A stretch of DNA of 15,194 nt from JAJTYI01 sp964420145 (GTDB taxonomy: Bacteria > Patescibacteriota > Dojkabacteria > B142 > OLB20), in NCBI GenBank assembly GCA_964420145.1, contig CAYQRB010000022.1:1-15194 (forward strand), in the 5' to 3' direction. Numbering within the stretch: position 1 is the stretch's first letter; the number at the start of each line of letters is the position of its first letter. A program made the translations under genes and the position numbers. The notes beneath the pieces are model-generated. The model saw nothing but the letters and a program-made list of their open reading frames with translations. It searched no databases and had not been told where the DNA came from. Positions 1 through 6,259 of this stretch are shown in pieces.

Positions 1-1245
1 TTTAGTGCGAGGTTGTGAGTCAGGAACTACTATTACTCTGATGTACTTAGGAAGTTTAAGTTTTTTGGCTGTTTCCAGGGTTTCCTTGTCATCTTTTTCT
101 AAAAGAATTAGTACATCTAGTTTGTGCTTGGGCCAGTCCAGCTTTCTTATCGCTTGAATAAAATCAGGTAATACATTTCCTTCTTTATAAAGAGGGCAAA
201 GGATGGTATATGTTGGTAGGTCTTTATTTGAAAGACTGTTTATTTCTTCCTCTTTGAATACGAGCTCTGGTGGATGGTGTAGACTTTTTATAAGTACAAA
301 CATTCCAAAAATCACATCTAGGAAATAGATGAGACTCAAAACTGCAATGATGATAATCGATGTATTGAGTGTATTAAGGAGTATCCCTATTGCTATGGAA
401 AGGAGTATGGTAGCTATAAAGAGTTGTTGTGATCTAGTAAGTGTAAACAATGCTGATTCTTGTGGAGACAGGGTAGTATGAGTTATATATTTATTGTTTT
501 TATAAAATACACCAGCTCCAATCATAGAATTTTTCTTTTTTGTTGGAATTGGTTTGATTCTGGGAGCTGAAAACCTTAATGCTATTGCGGTTGATGTAAT
601 CTCAAATGTTGTTTTGATAAAATTAACTTTTGATTTCCCATGTACCCTATCGGCAAAATCTATCTCAACACTACCTATTTTGTGGTTGAGCTTTGTTGCA
701 GAATAAAGTAGTGGCATATCTAATGCCCAGGGCTTTAAGTTTTTTTCTTCTAACTCCTCAATAATCTCTTTTTTGAAAACCTTGAGTCCGGACTGAGAAT
801 CACAGTGTAATCCTAGTAGATACTTTCCTATCATTTGAGAATTAAGGTTTGACAGTAACCTGCGTATAAACGATAAATGGTCTTTTTTCCTGTTGGCAAC
901 AACTATGCCGTATTTTTTAGTCAGCCTGTACATTTGAGGGATTACCTCCGGTGGGTATTGTAAATCTCCATCGATCATAGCGATCGTTTTGGATTTTGTT
1001 GCTTTCGCACCTTCAAATATAGAAAAAGCCTTTCCCGGCTTTCCTTGCTTGGTGAAAATGGTTATGGGGTAGTATCGTTTGAGTTTTTTTAGTATACGGA
1101 GTGTGTCGTCTGTAGAGTGATCATCTACAAATATCATTCTATATGAGAGATTATCAGATCTCATTGTCGAATTGATACGAGATACCAGTTCTGCTACTGC
1201 CCTTTCCTCGTTTAGGACAGGAATTATTATTTCTAAATCGACCAT
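1..1245 (-). CDS. Tandem glycosyltransferase, two GT2 domains (partial at left edge)
   Basis: The reading frame is open for 415 codons from the ATG at 1245-1243 to the window edge, so the C-terminal part is missing. Residues 1-225 form a family 2 glycosyltransferase domain of the dolichyl-phosphate mannose synthase type: the opening IIPVLNEE (7-14), FVDDHSTDDT (39-48), the metal-binding DGD (92-94) followed by LQYPPE, and DSQSGLKVF (149-157). Two hydrophobic segments follow (about 273-291 and 295-320). A second GT2 domain then begins at about 345 (YTILCPLYKE, EKDDKETLE, VVPDSQPRTK), resembling the cellulose-synthase-like or XagB type enzymes that use a nucleotide sugar at the membrane. A role in cell-surface glycan or lipid-linked sugar synthesis is inferred; donor and acceptor are unknown. 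The start is well placed because the first strand of the fold begins within five residues of it. There is no Shine-Dalgarno sequence. Confidence 0.85.
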   Translation of the reverse strand, partial: MVDLEIIIPVLNEERAVAELVSRINSTMRSDNLSYRMIFVDDHSTDDTLRILKKLKRYYPITIFTKQGKPGKAFSIFEGAKATKSKTIAMIDGDLQYPPEVIPQMYRLTKKYGIVVANRKKDHLSFIRRLLSNLNSQMIGKYLLGLHCDSQSGLKVFKKEIIEELEEKNLKPWALDMPLLYSATKLNHKIGSVEIDFADRVHGKSKVNFIKTTFEITSTAIALRFSAPRIKPIPTKKKNSMIGAGVFYKNNKYITHTTLSPQESALFTLTRSQQLFIATILLSIAIGILLNTLNTSIIIIAVLSLIYFLDVIFGMFVLIKSLHHPPELVFKEEEINSLSNKDLPTYTILCPLYKEGNVLPDFIQAIRKLDWPKHKLDVLILLEKDDKETLETAKKLKLPKYIRVIVVPDSQPRTK

Positions 1246-1254
1246 TGTAGAGAT

Positions 1255-1281
1255 AACAAAACATCCTGATGAATCAGGATG
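1255..1281 (-). terminator. Hairpin plus T-run, terminator or attenuator
   Basis: On the minus strand CATCCTGAT and ATCAGGATG pair perfectly (1281-1273 with 1270-1262), realistically an 8-bp stem with a 4-base loop, followed directly by TTTTGTT (1261-1255). This is the form of a rho-independent terminator for leftward transcription. It sits only 9 bases before the start codon of the glycosyltransferase and downstream of a good promoter, so it may act as an attenuator in that gene's leader rather than simply ending the apbE transcript. The plus strand has no T-run after the stem. Confidence 0.6.
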
Positions 1282-1307
1282 GGCAGAATTAATAAAATAT
1301 GGAATAG

Positions 1308-1336
1308 ATTATATCACACGGGTGCTTTATTCTCCA
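1308..1336 (-). promoter_or_regulatory. Promoter for the tandem glycosyltransferase
   Basis: The minus strand shows a perfect -10 hexamer TATAAT (1313-1308) preceded by a TGTGA extension. A 17-base spacer separates it from TGGAGA (1336-1331), four of six matches to the -35 consensus. Transcription would begin near 1301, giving a leader of about 55 bases that contains the hairpin at 1281-1262. Prediction from sequence only. Confidence 0.45.
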
Positions 1337-1433
1337 GTAGTAGGTATGGTGGTACGGCTATTTAACGAAGTAATATTTTCAGTGAGAGGTGGAATTGGAC
1401 TGTGATTGATGTTTACCTATTGGGTTTAGAATA

Positions 1434-2378
1434 TTAAAGTGTGTTTTCTTGTATAAAATCACCCGTTTGGATAAGTTTTCCGTCCTTATCAATAATAATT
1501 CCAGAAAACATTAGTTTTTTGAGTTGTTCTAGACTTTTCTTCCCATTTACAAACAGTATTGTAGCCCAGGCATCTGCCTCGATTGCAGTAGGTGCTATAA
1601 CATAAGTTTGACTGAGTTCGTTAATCGGCATCCCTGTCTTGGGGTTCAAGAGGTGATGAAAGAATCGCACTTTTCTTGCCCATCCACCAGATCCACAAAT
1701 ACTTCCTTTCTCTAAACTAATCGTTCCTAGCGAGTTTTCTTTGTGTAGTGCTTTGTTTGGCAGTTGTGCTTTATAAAGAGAGATTTGCCAGTTGTTTCCA
1801 TCGGGTTTTGGGCCTTTTACCCGAATATCTCCTCCCGCATTGATCATAAATGCAGGAAAATCAGAAAGAGTGTCGTAAGCTAGGTCGATAGCGTATCCTT
1901 TACCGATACTTCCAAGATCAAGTCTTTGCCTAGTAGCGAGTTTAACAGTTAGATTTTTCTTATTTAACACTATTTCTAGTGGTTTTGGACGAGAAAGAAC
2001 AAGTTTTTGTATATTATTAAAGAGGTCTTTATCGTCTAACTCTTCAAAGTTTCGATTTCCTCCATACCCATAAGTCTCCAGCAAATCAATGATAGTAGGG
2101 TCATAACTTCCGTTTGTTAGTTTAGAGAGTTCTAACATATACTCGATCAAGCCAAATAATTCTAAAGAAACCTTAAAAGGCTTTCCGTTACTATTGTTTA
2201 ATTGGGCTAGTTCACTTGTAGAATTAAAACGAGTATATTTCTTAACAACTAGATTGAAGCAGTCAAAAGCTTGTTGGATTTTCTCTTGAGAGTATATAGT
2301 GGATTTATCCGAATATAATGTGATTCGGATAATTGTATTCATAAATACTTGTTCTTGTTCAATTTTTCTTGTGTGCAT
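1434..2378 (-). CDS. apbE: ApbE-type FAD:protein FMN transferase
   Basis: This 314-residue protein matches the ApbE/Ftp family, which moves FMN from FAD to a threonine of target flavoproteins with Mg2+. Visible family motifs (numbered from the chosen ATG): YTRFNSTSELAQLN (48-61), SYDPTI (91-96), LDLGSIGKGYAID (153-165), NAGGDI (180-185), HHLLNPKTG (241-249) and DAWAT (269-273), whose Asp and Thr are the usual metal ligands. A TTG at 2414 would add 12 residues, but the ATG at 2378 is preceded by GAGG with a 5-base gap, one of the few good ribosome sites here, and overlaps the upstream cohesin gene by only 20 bases. There is no signal peptide or lipobox, unlike many exported members, so a cytoplasmic location is inferred. 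No FMN-binding target is visible in the window. Confidence 0.88.
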   Translation of the reverse strand: MHTRKIEQEQVFMNTIIRITLYSDKSTIYSQEKIQQAFDCFNLVVKKYTRFNSTSELAQLNNSNGKPFKVSLELFGLIEYMLELSKLTNGSYDPTIIDLLETYGYGGNRNFEELDDKDLFNNIQKLVLSRPKPLEIVLNKKNLTVKLATRQRLDLGSIGKGYAIDLAYDTLSDFPAFMINAGGDIRVKGPKPDGNNWQISLYKAQLPNKALHKENSLGTISLEKGSICGSGGWARKVRFFHHLLNPKTGMPINELSQTYVIAPTAIEADAWATILFVNGKKSLEQLKKLMFSGIIIDKDGKLIQTGDFIQENTL

Positions 2379-3123
2379 TTGTGCCTCGTAGTTTGTAAAG
2401 ATAACTACCGGCAACTACTAGTATTACTCCAAAGATCAGGGCGGAGGGCGCTCTTAGATTATCCGGCAATGCAGTATCGGGAGTACGACTGGGTAGAGGT
2501 ATTGAGCTAGTTGGCAAAATTGTAGTTTCTGGTTGGGGAGTAGCTACAGGGGTAGTTTCCTCTCCTGTTCCTCCTACTACAAACTCTACTGTATTTGTAG
2601 TGGCTAACACATCAACAGAGCTTGAGTTAAGGAGCATAGTGTTTTGTTTCTCGAATGTGAGCTCTGCAAAACCTGCGTTTAAAGCTTCTACTTCAAACAC
2701 AGCCACAGTTCTGTTGGTAATACTAGCAGATCCTGCTGGATTTTCGGCACTTATTGTAATAATTCCTTGTTGTTTGGAGACTTCGTTGATTATTGGATCA
2801 AAAAAGGTATCTTGAAAATCAACTTCAATAATATCTGTATCAGGATTAAAATCCACTACTCTTAGGCGTTCGGGATTGAACAATATCTGAATAGAATACT
2901 GGCTTATGGGTTGTAGCTGTGTATCTATTACGACTTCTATTTTAGCTTTCTCTCCGACATTGAGATTGGTAGCTTCTGAGTTTAGAGAAATACTAGGTCC
3001 TGTTGCTGGATCGGACGGTCCGATTACTGGGGTGGGTGTGGCATTTCCTGGTGCAGTAAAGGGTATTGTAGGCGATGCAACGCCATCTACTTGAGCATAT
3101 ACTCTCCTGAGAAAGAAATTCAT
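2359..3123 (-). CDS. Cohesin-domain surface protein with C-terminal membrane anchor
   Basis: The 254-residue product has a short N-terminus, a Pro/Thr/Gly-rich linker (about 15-45), a beta-rich domain of about 135 residues (45-183) with the pattern of the cohesin fold (NLNVGEKAKIEVVID, ILFNPERLRVVDF, AVFEVEALNAGFAELTF), a second Pro/Thr/Ser-rich linker (about 187-220), and one membrane helix (about 226-243) followed by a basic tail. Cohesin-like domains bind dockerin modules or act as adhesive surface modules; no dockerin is visible in this window. RRVYAQ near the N-terminus looks like the end of a signal peptide, but the usual basic start and long hydrophobic core are missing. A TTG at 3132 would add three hydrophobic residues, and a TAG lies further upstream in frame. 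The gene overlaps apbE by 20 bases and lies 58 bases after nnr. The domain call rests on pattern only. Confidence 0.7.
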   Translation of the reverse strand: MNFFLRRVYAQVDGVASPTIPFTAPGNATPTPVIGPSDPATGPSISLNSEATNLNVGEKAKIEVVIDTQLQPISQYSIQILFNPERLRVVDFNPDTDIIEVDFQDTFFDPIINEVSKQQGIITISAENPAGSASITNRTVAVFEVEALNAGFAELTFEKQNTMLLNSSSVDVLATTNTVEFVVGGTGEETTPVATPQPETTILPTSSIPLPSRTPDTALPDNLRAPSALIFGVILVVAGSYLYKLRGTNAHKKN

Positions 3124-3181
3124 TACTAGCAATTGAAATTTTTTATATTGTAGCTAGCAGATAAGATTAAAGCAAACATTT

Positions 3182-4675
3182 TTATATTCTGATACTCTCT
3201 ACAATATCCGTAGCTATCATTGAGATTTCTCCGAAATGTTTCCTTGCTCTATCCCCCGCTAATCCATGCATAAAAACTCCTAGTATTGATGCTTCTGCAC
3301 TACTTAGTCCCTGTGCGAGTAGTCCTGCTATCATCCCTGTAAGTATGTCTCCAGAACCTGCGGTCGCCATTCCTGGATTTCCAGTAGAGTTAAAAAAAAC
3401 TCTGCCATCAGGCAAAGCTATGGAGCTATGTGCTCCTTTGAGGATTACTATTTGGTTATATCTAGTAGCAAAGTTAATTTGTTTTTCTAGTCGTGAATAG
3501 CTGTTAAGACTAGATCCAACCATACGATCAAATTCTTTTGGGTGAGGTGTAAGAACAGATTGTTTTGGAATTATATCTAATAATGATCGGTTTGAGCTTA
3601 TGAGGTTTAGTGCGTCAGCATCAAGTACTAGGGGTTGGGTTGCTCTTTCGAGAAGTTCTGTCAAAGTAGAGAGTGTTTCTGGGGACTCTCCTAGCCCCGG
3701 GCCTATGGCGATTGTCTCAAATTGATTTGGGTCTATCTCTATTTTACTTATAATATTGGAGTTCTTATCGCATATTATCATAGCTTCCGGGACAGTCGTT
3801 TGTAGGATATCATACCCACAAGAAGGAATATAGCTTGTAACAAGTCCAGATCCAGAGCGCAAGCACGCTTTTGTAGCCAAAACTACTGCACCGACTTTGC
3901 CCATACTTCCGGCTACTATTAAAGTATGGCCAAAACTTCCCTTATGTGAAAACTTTTCTCTTTTTAACTTCAAGAGTAATTTTGAGATTTGTGTAGAGTC
4001 TATATATTCGTAGTGGGTATCGGTTTGAGAGAGTTGCTCTGAGTCTAGACCTATAGGAAGTATTTGCCAATCCCCGACAAACATATAATTATCAGCAAGG
4101 AGGAGATTTAGTTTTGGGAGTTCGAAAGTATAGGTAATATCAGCTTTTACGATGGTCTTAGAGTAGTTGACACCTTCGCAAGCGAGACCTGAAGGGATAT
4201 CTATCGCAACTCTGGTTATATTTTTGTATGAGTTGATTTTATGTATAACTTCTGCAGGCAGACCTGTAATTATGGCATTTACTCCTATTCCTATTATGGC
4301 GTCTATGATTAGTGATTCTGCAGGAATTTCAGGGAAATTAGTTTCGTTATTTATATAGTTGATTCTTACCTTTTCTGTGTCAATCCTTTCAAGGGTTTTG
4401 GTAAATATGGGGTCGTCATCTTTACGGATATGGACAATGTATACAAAGCATTTAAATCCAGATCGGGATAGCTCTTCTGCACAAACTAGTCCATCTGCAC
4501 CATTTTTACTATTTCCGCAGAAAAAATATAAATCAGGTTTATCTTTGTATTTGGTAGATATACTTTGAGCTAGCACTTTTCCTGCACGCATAGTCAAGTC
4601 TATCTCGACTAGAGACAGCTTTTGTAGTGTAATACTGTTTAGTATTTTGATTTGTTGGGCAGTTAAAATCTTCAT
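3182..4675 (-). CDS. nnr: Bifunctional NAD(P)HX epimerase / ADP- or ATP-dependent NAD(P)HX dehydratase
   Basis: This 497-residue protein has the full two-domain arrangement of bacterial Nnr (YjeF). It repairs hydrated, inactive NADHX and NADPHX: the N-terminal domain interconverts R and S epimers and the C-terminal ribokinase-like domain dehydrates the S form using ADP or ATP. N-terminal motifs: CGNSKNGADG (53-62, a variant of the usual GNNGGDG loop), IIDAIIGIG (123-131), IDIPSGL (158-164). C-terminal motifs: SHKGSFGH (243-250), IAGS-like VAGSMGKVGA (254-263), GPGLGES (325-331), DADALN (352-357), TPHPKEF (376-382), KGAHS (413-417) and the nucleotide loop NPGMATAGSGDILTGM (433-448). Length is normal for the fused form. 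It lies 46 bases after a small upstream frame on the same strand and is probably co-transcribed with it. No Shine-Dalgarno is seen. Confidence 0.95.
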   Translation of the reverse strand: MKILTAQQIKILNSITLQKLSLVEIDLTMRAGKVLAQSISTKYKDKPDLYFFCGNSKNGADGLVCAEELSRSGFKCFVYIVHIRKDDDPIFTKTLERIDTEKVRINYINNETNFPEIPAESLIIDAIIGIGVNAIITGLPAEVIHKINSYKNITRVAIDIPSGLACEGVNYSKTIVKADITYTFELPKLNLLLADNYMFVGDWQILPIGLDSEQLSQTDTHYEYIDSTQISKLLLKLKREKFSHKGSFGHTLIVAGSMGKVGAVVLATKACLRSGSGLVTSYIPSCGYDILQTTVPEAMIICDKNSNIISKIEIDPNQFETIAIGPGLGESPETLSTLTELLERATQPLVLDADALNLISSNRSLLDIIPKQSVLTPHPKEFDRMVGSSLNSYSRLEKQINFATRYNQIVILKGAHSSIALPDGRVFFNSTGNPGMATAGSGDILTGMIAGLLAQGLSSAEASILGVFMHGLAGDRARKHFGEISMIATDIVESIRI

Positions 4676-4683
4676 AACAATTA

Positions 4684-4714
4684 CATTGTAGCTTCCCGTT
4701 AATTTATTACAATG
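4684..4714. repeat. 7-bp inverted repeat upstream of nnr
   Basis: CATTGTA (4684-4690) and TACAATG (4708-4714) form a perfect inverted repeat with a 17-base spacer, in the 46-base gap before nnr. There is no T-run, so it is unlikely to be a terminator. On the minus strand the arm nearest nnr contains TACAAT, a fair -10 hexamer nine bases before the start codon. An operator or promoter element is possible, but the repeat is short. Confidence 0.3.
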
Positions 4715-4721
4715 CTAAAAC

Positions 4722-4886
4722 TTATGGTTTTGTTTTTTTTAGAACCTGGTCAAGTTTAATGTTCATTTCGTTTAGGTCAGATCGGATGATAGCTTCTGTT
4801 AGACGAAGTTCGGATAGGAGATTGCGTTCTTGGCGTTTGGTTTCTCGTGTGATTGTATCGGAAATATATTTTAAAAGTAGTTGCAT
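4722..4886 (-). CDS. Small charged hypothetical protein (54 residues)
   Basis: An ATG-to-TAA frame on the minus strand encodes 54 residues beginning MQLLLKYISD and ending KKTKP. The product is rich in Lys, Arg, Glu and Leu with heptad-like spacing of Leu and Ile (NLLSELRLTEAIIRSDLN), consistent with one long amphipathic or coiled-coil helix. It is not recognised as a known family. Support for it being real: it begins just below a plausible promoter, points the same way as nnr, fills an otherwise empty gap and has protein-like composition. Against: it is short and has no Shine-Dalgarno. No function is proposed. Confidence 0.55.
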   Translation of the reverse strand: MQLLLKYISDTITRETKRQERNLLSELRLTEAIIRSDLNEMNIKLDQVLKKTKP

Positions 4887-4897
4887 AATATGAGTTA

Positions 4898-4926
4898 ATT
4901 ATCTGATTAAATCAAAAATTTCTGAA
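4898..4926 (-). promoter_or_regulatory. Leftward promoter of the nnr block
   Basis: On the minus strand TTCAGA (4926-4921, four of six to -35) and GATAAT (4903-4898, five of six to -10) are separated by 17 bases. Predicted transcription start is about five bases before the ATG at 4886, so the transcript would be almost leaderless. It lies back to back with the rightward promoter at 4931-4959. Confidence 0.35.
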
Positions 4927-4930
4927 ATTT

Positions 4931-4959
4931 TTGTGAAGACTTGCTATTTTACTTATGAT
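4931..4959 (+). promoter_or_regulatory. Rightward promoter of the UMP kinase gene
   Basis: TTGTGA (4931-4936) and TATGAT (4954-4959) are separated by 17 bases, matching four and five of six consensus positions. Predicted start is near 4966, giving a leader of about 33 bases that contains the TAATTT element at 4987. Together with the leftward promoter this makes 4887-4998 a compact divergent control region. Confidence 0.4.
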
Positions 4960-4986
4960 CAGTCTAAATTATATAAATTTATTTTT

Positions 4987-4992
4987 TAATTT
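4987..4992 (+). promoter_or_regulatory. TAATTT-N6-ATG element before pyrH
   Basis: TAATTT ends exactly six bases before the ATG at 4999, at the end of the run ATTTTTTAATTT (4981-4992). The same 12 bases occur at the same distance before the LemA gene. It takes the place of a Shine-Dalgarno sequence. It fits either a TANNNT -10 box of a leaderless transcript or a U-rich ribosome-recruiting element. No -35 is seen 16-18 bases upstream. Confidence 0.4.
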
Positions 4993-4998
4993 CCCACT

Positions 4999-5769
4999 AT
5001 GTCTAACCAAATCGTGATTAAATTAGGGGGATCACTGCTCTCTCGGGGAGAAGACAGTATCTTTGATTTTGGTTATTTGGAAAAGCTAAGGGCAGTTTTG
5101 ACTGATCCTGAGTTAAGTGAAAACAAATATTTTTTGGCGATTGGTGGTGGATATACTATGCGTAAGTATCGTGATTTGGCAAGAGAGGCAGGAATTAAAA
5201 GTGATATTGAGATACATTGGGTTGGGACAACTGTCAATGTATTACATGCCTATTTGGTGAAAGCTTATCTAAGCGATATTGCAGATGATGAGGTTATTAA
5301 ATATGAAGATTATTATGTGGATTCAGAACGAACCCAGTCGGAAACAGTAGCGGTGAGTAGTGTAGTAACCACAGATGAGGAGTTCAATAAATTTACAATT
5401 ACGAAAAGGATAAAGGTCGGAGGTGGAGGTAGGCCTGGACATAGTGGAGATGTTGACGCTCTGCTTGCGGCACAAAAGCTAAGAGCTAATACTATTATCA
5501 GCTTAAAAAATGTTGATGCAGTGTATGAAGCGGATCCAAAAGATTTTCCGGAAGCCAAAAGGATAGAGAAATTAAGCTGGGATGAATATCTCAAAATTAT
5601 AAAAGATAAAGATACTCACGAACCGGGTGGGAATTATCCAATCGATCCTGTTGCGAGTCGGATGGCAAGATTCGCCGGAGTACGGTTTGTAATACTTTCG
5701 GGAGAAGATTTACCTAATTTCGCAAATTATCTCAAAGGCAAAGAATTTGTGGGGTCTGTTGTGGGTTAG
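4999..5769 (+). CDS. pyrH: UMP kinase, archaeal-like amino acid kinase family
   Basis: The 256-residue product has the amino acid kinase fold: VIKLGGSLL (6-14), AIGGG (47-51), VGTTVNVLHA (75-84), GGGRPGHSGDVDALLA (142-157), NVDAVYEADP (171-180), YPIDPVASRMA (213-223) and a C-terminal NYLKGKEFVGSVV resembling the family's GT-containing end. UMP kinase phosphorylates UMP to UDP with ATP in the cytoplasm. The PGHS-containing loop followed by Asp is closer to archaeal-type UMP kinases than to the PFFTTD loop of usual bacterial PyrH. Other members of the fold (acetylglutamate, glutamate-5 or isopentenyl phosphate kinase) are less likely because of the VGTTVN and DPVAS motifs, but substrate is inferred. 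It is the first gene of the rightward block. No Shine-Dalgarno. Confidence 0.85.
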   Translation: MSNQIVIKLGGSLLSRGEDSIFDFGYLEKLRAVLTDPELSENKYFLAIGGGYTMRKYRDLAREAGIKSDIEIHWVGTTVNVLHAYLVKAYLSDIADDEVIKYEDYYVDSERTQSETVAVSSVVTTDEEFNKFTITKRIKVGGGGRPGHSGDVDALLAAQKLRANTIISLKNVDAVYEADPKDFPEAKRIEKLSWDEYLKIIKDKDTHEPGGNYPIDPVASRMARFAGVRFVILSGEDLPNFANYLKGKEFVGSVVG

Positions 5770-5786
5770 TTAGCTTCTGTAACTAT

Positions 5787-5815
5787 TTGTAATTTCAAAA
5801 ACTATTAGTTATTAT
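5787..5815 (+). promoter_or_regulatory. Promoter upstream of hypothetical gene pair
   Basis: TTGTAA (5787-5792) and TATTAT (5810-5815) are separated by 17 bases, with four and five of six consensus matches. Predicted start is near 5822, about 27 bases before the ATG at 5849. The surrounding gap 5770-5848 is very AT-rich, so chance matches are likely. Confidence 0.3.
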
Positions 5816-5836
5816 AGTTATAGATATTTTAATTGT

Positions 5837-5842
5837 TAATTT
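5837..5842 (+). promoter_or_regulatory. TAATTT-N6-ATG element before hypothetical gene
   Basis: TAATTT is followed by exactly six bases (TAAGAT) and then the ATG at 5849, the same spacing as before pyrH, the gene at 6808 and the LemA gene. Confidence 0.4.
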
Positions 5843-5848
5843 TAAGAT

Positions 5849-6214
5849 ATGAGCCCAGACACAAAGCCCGGCCTTTCTGATACACATGATGTAGTTGAGC
5901 CCAATATTCCTCAAGAGGGTCTACCTGTCGGCCAATTGGGTGGGTCAGATGTAGTGAGAAGTTTGGCTACCTTAGGTGTGGGCACTGGAGTAGAGGTAGG
6001 TAGCAGTACTAAGATGGAAGAACCAGCGGGTACTACAGAAGGTATAGGTACGATAGAGGCTACGGAGCTTTTGCCTCCTACGGAGGCAATGAGACAACAG
6101 GTTGAGGCTAAAATTATAGATCTACTAAAAGATGGTTTTGGGCACTCAGTCATACAAAAAGGCTTAAATGAGAGCAATCATCCTCATGAATATGTAAGAC
6201 GATTACTTATATAA
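5849..6214 (+). CDS. Hypothetical protein, possibly 5' half of a split gene
   Basis: A 121-residue product of no recognised family. Residues 1-75 are low in hydrophobics and rich in Gly, Pro, Thr, Glu and Val, suggesting a disordered region. Residues 78-121 look helical (AMRQQVEAKIIDLLKDGFGH, then YVRRLLI), the pattern of a small two-helix module in which a helix ends in a GF or GY turn and a second follows. The frame stops at TAA (6212-6214). The next hypothetical frame at 6260 is in the same reading frame, and the 15 codons between them contain no stop and read as plausible protein (NANPFGFWEENTGDQ). It may therefore be the first half of one gene of about 285 codons broken by a nonsense change, a readthrough site or a sequence error. 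Confidence 0.6.
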   Translation: MSPDTKPGLSDTHDVVEPNIPQEGLPVGQLGGSDVVRSLATLGVGTGVEVGSSTKMEEPAGTTEGIGTIEATELLPPTEAMRQQVEAKIIDLLKDGFGHSVIQKGLNESNHPHEYVRRLLI

Positions 6215-6259
6215 AATGCGAACCCATTTGGTTTCTGGGAAGAAAATACCGGGGATCAA

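Noticed and set aside
1172..1405. Plus-strand frame of 77 codons
   Set aside because: Its first third lies antisense to the N-terminal motifs of the glycosyltransferase and the rest crosses the promoter and hairpin. Its composition is not protein-like.
5313..6177. Minus-strand frames opposite pyrH and the hypothetical gene
   Set aside because: They lie opposite frames with better support and have Ser/Pro/Thr-rich composition typical of antisense translation.
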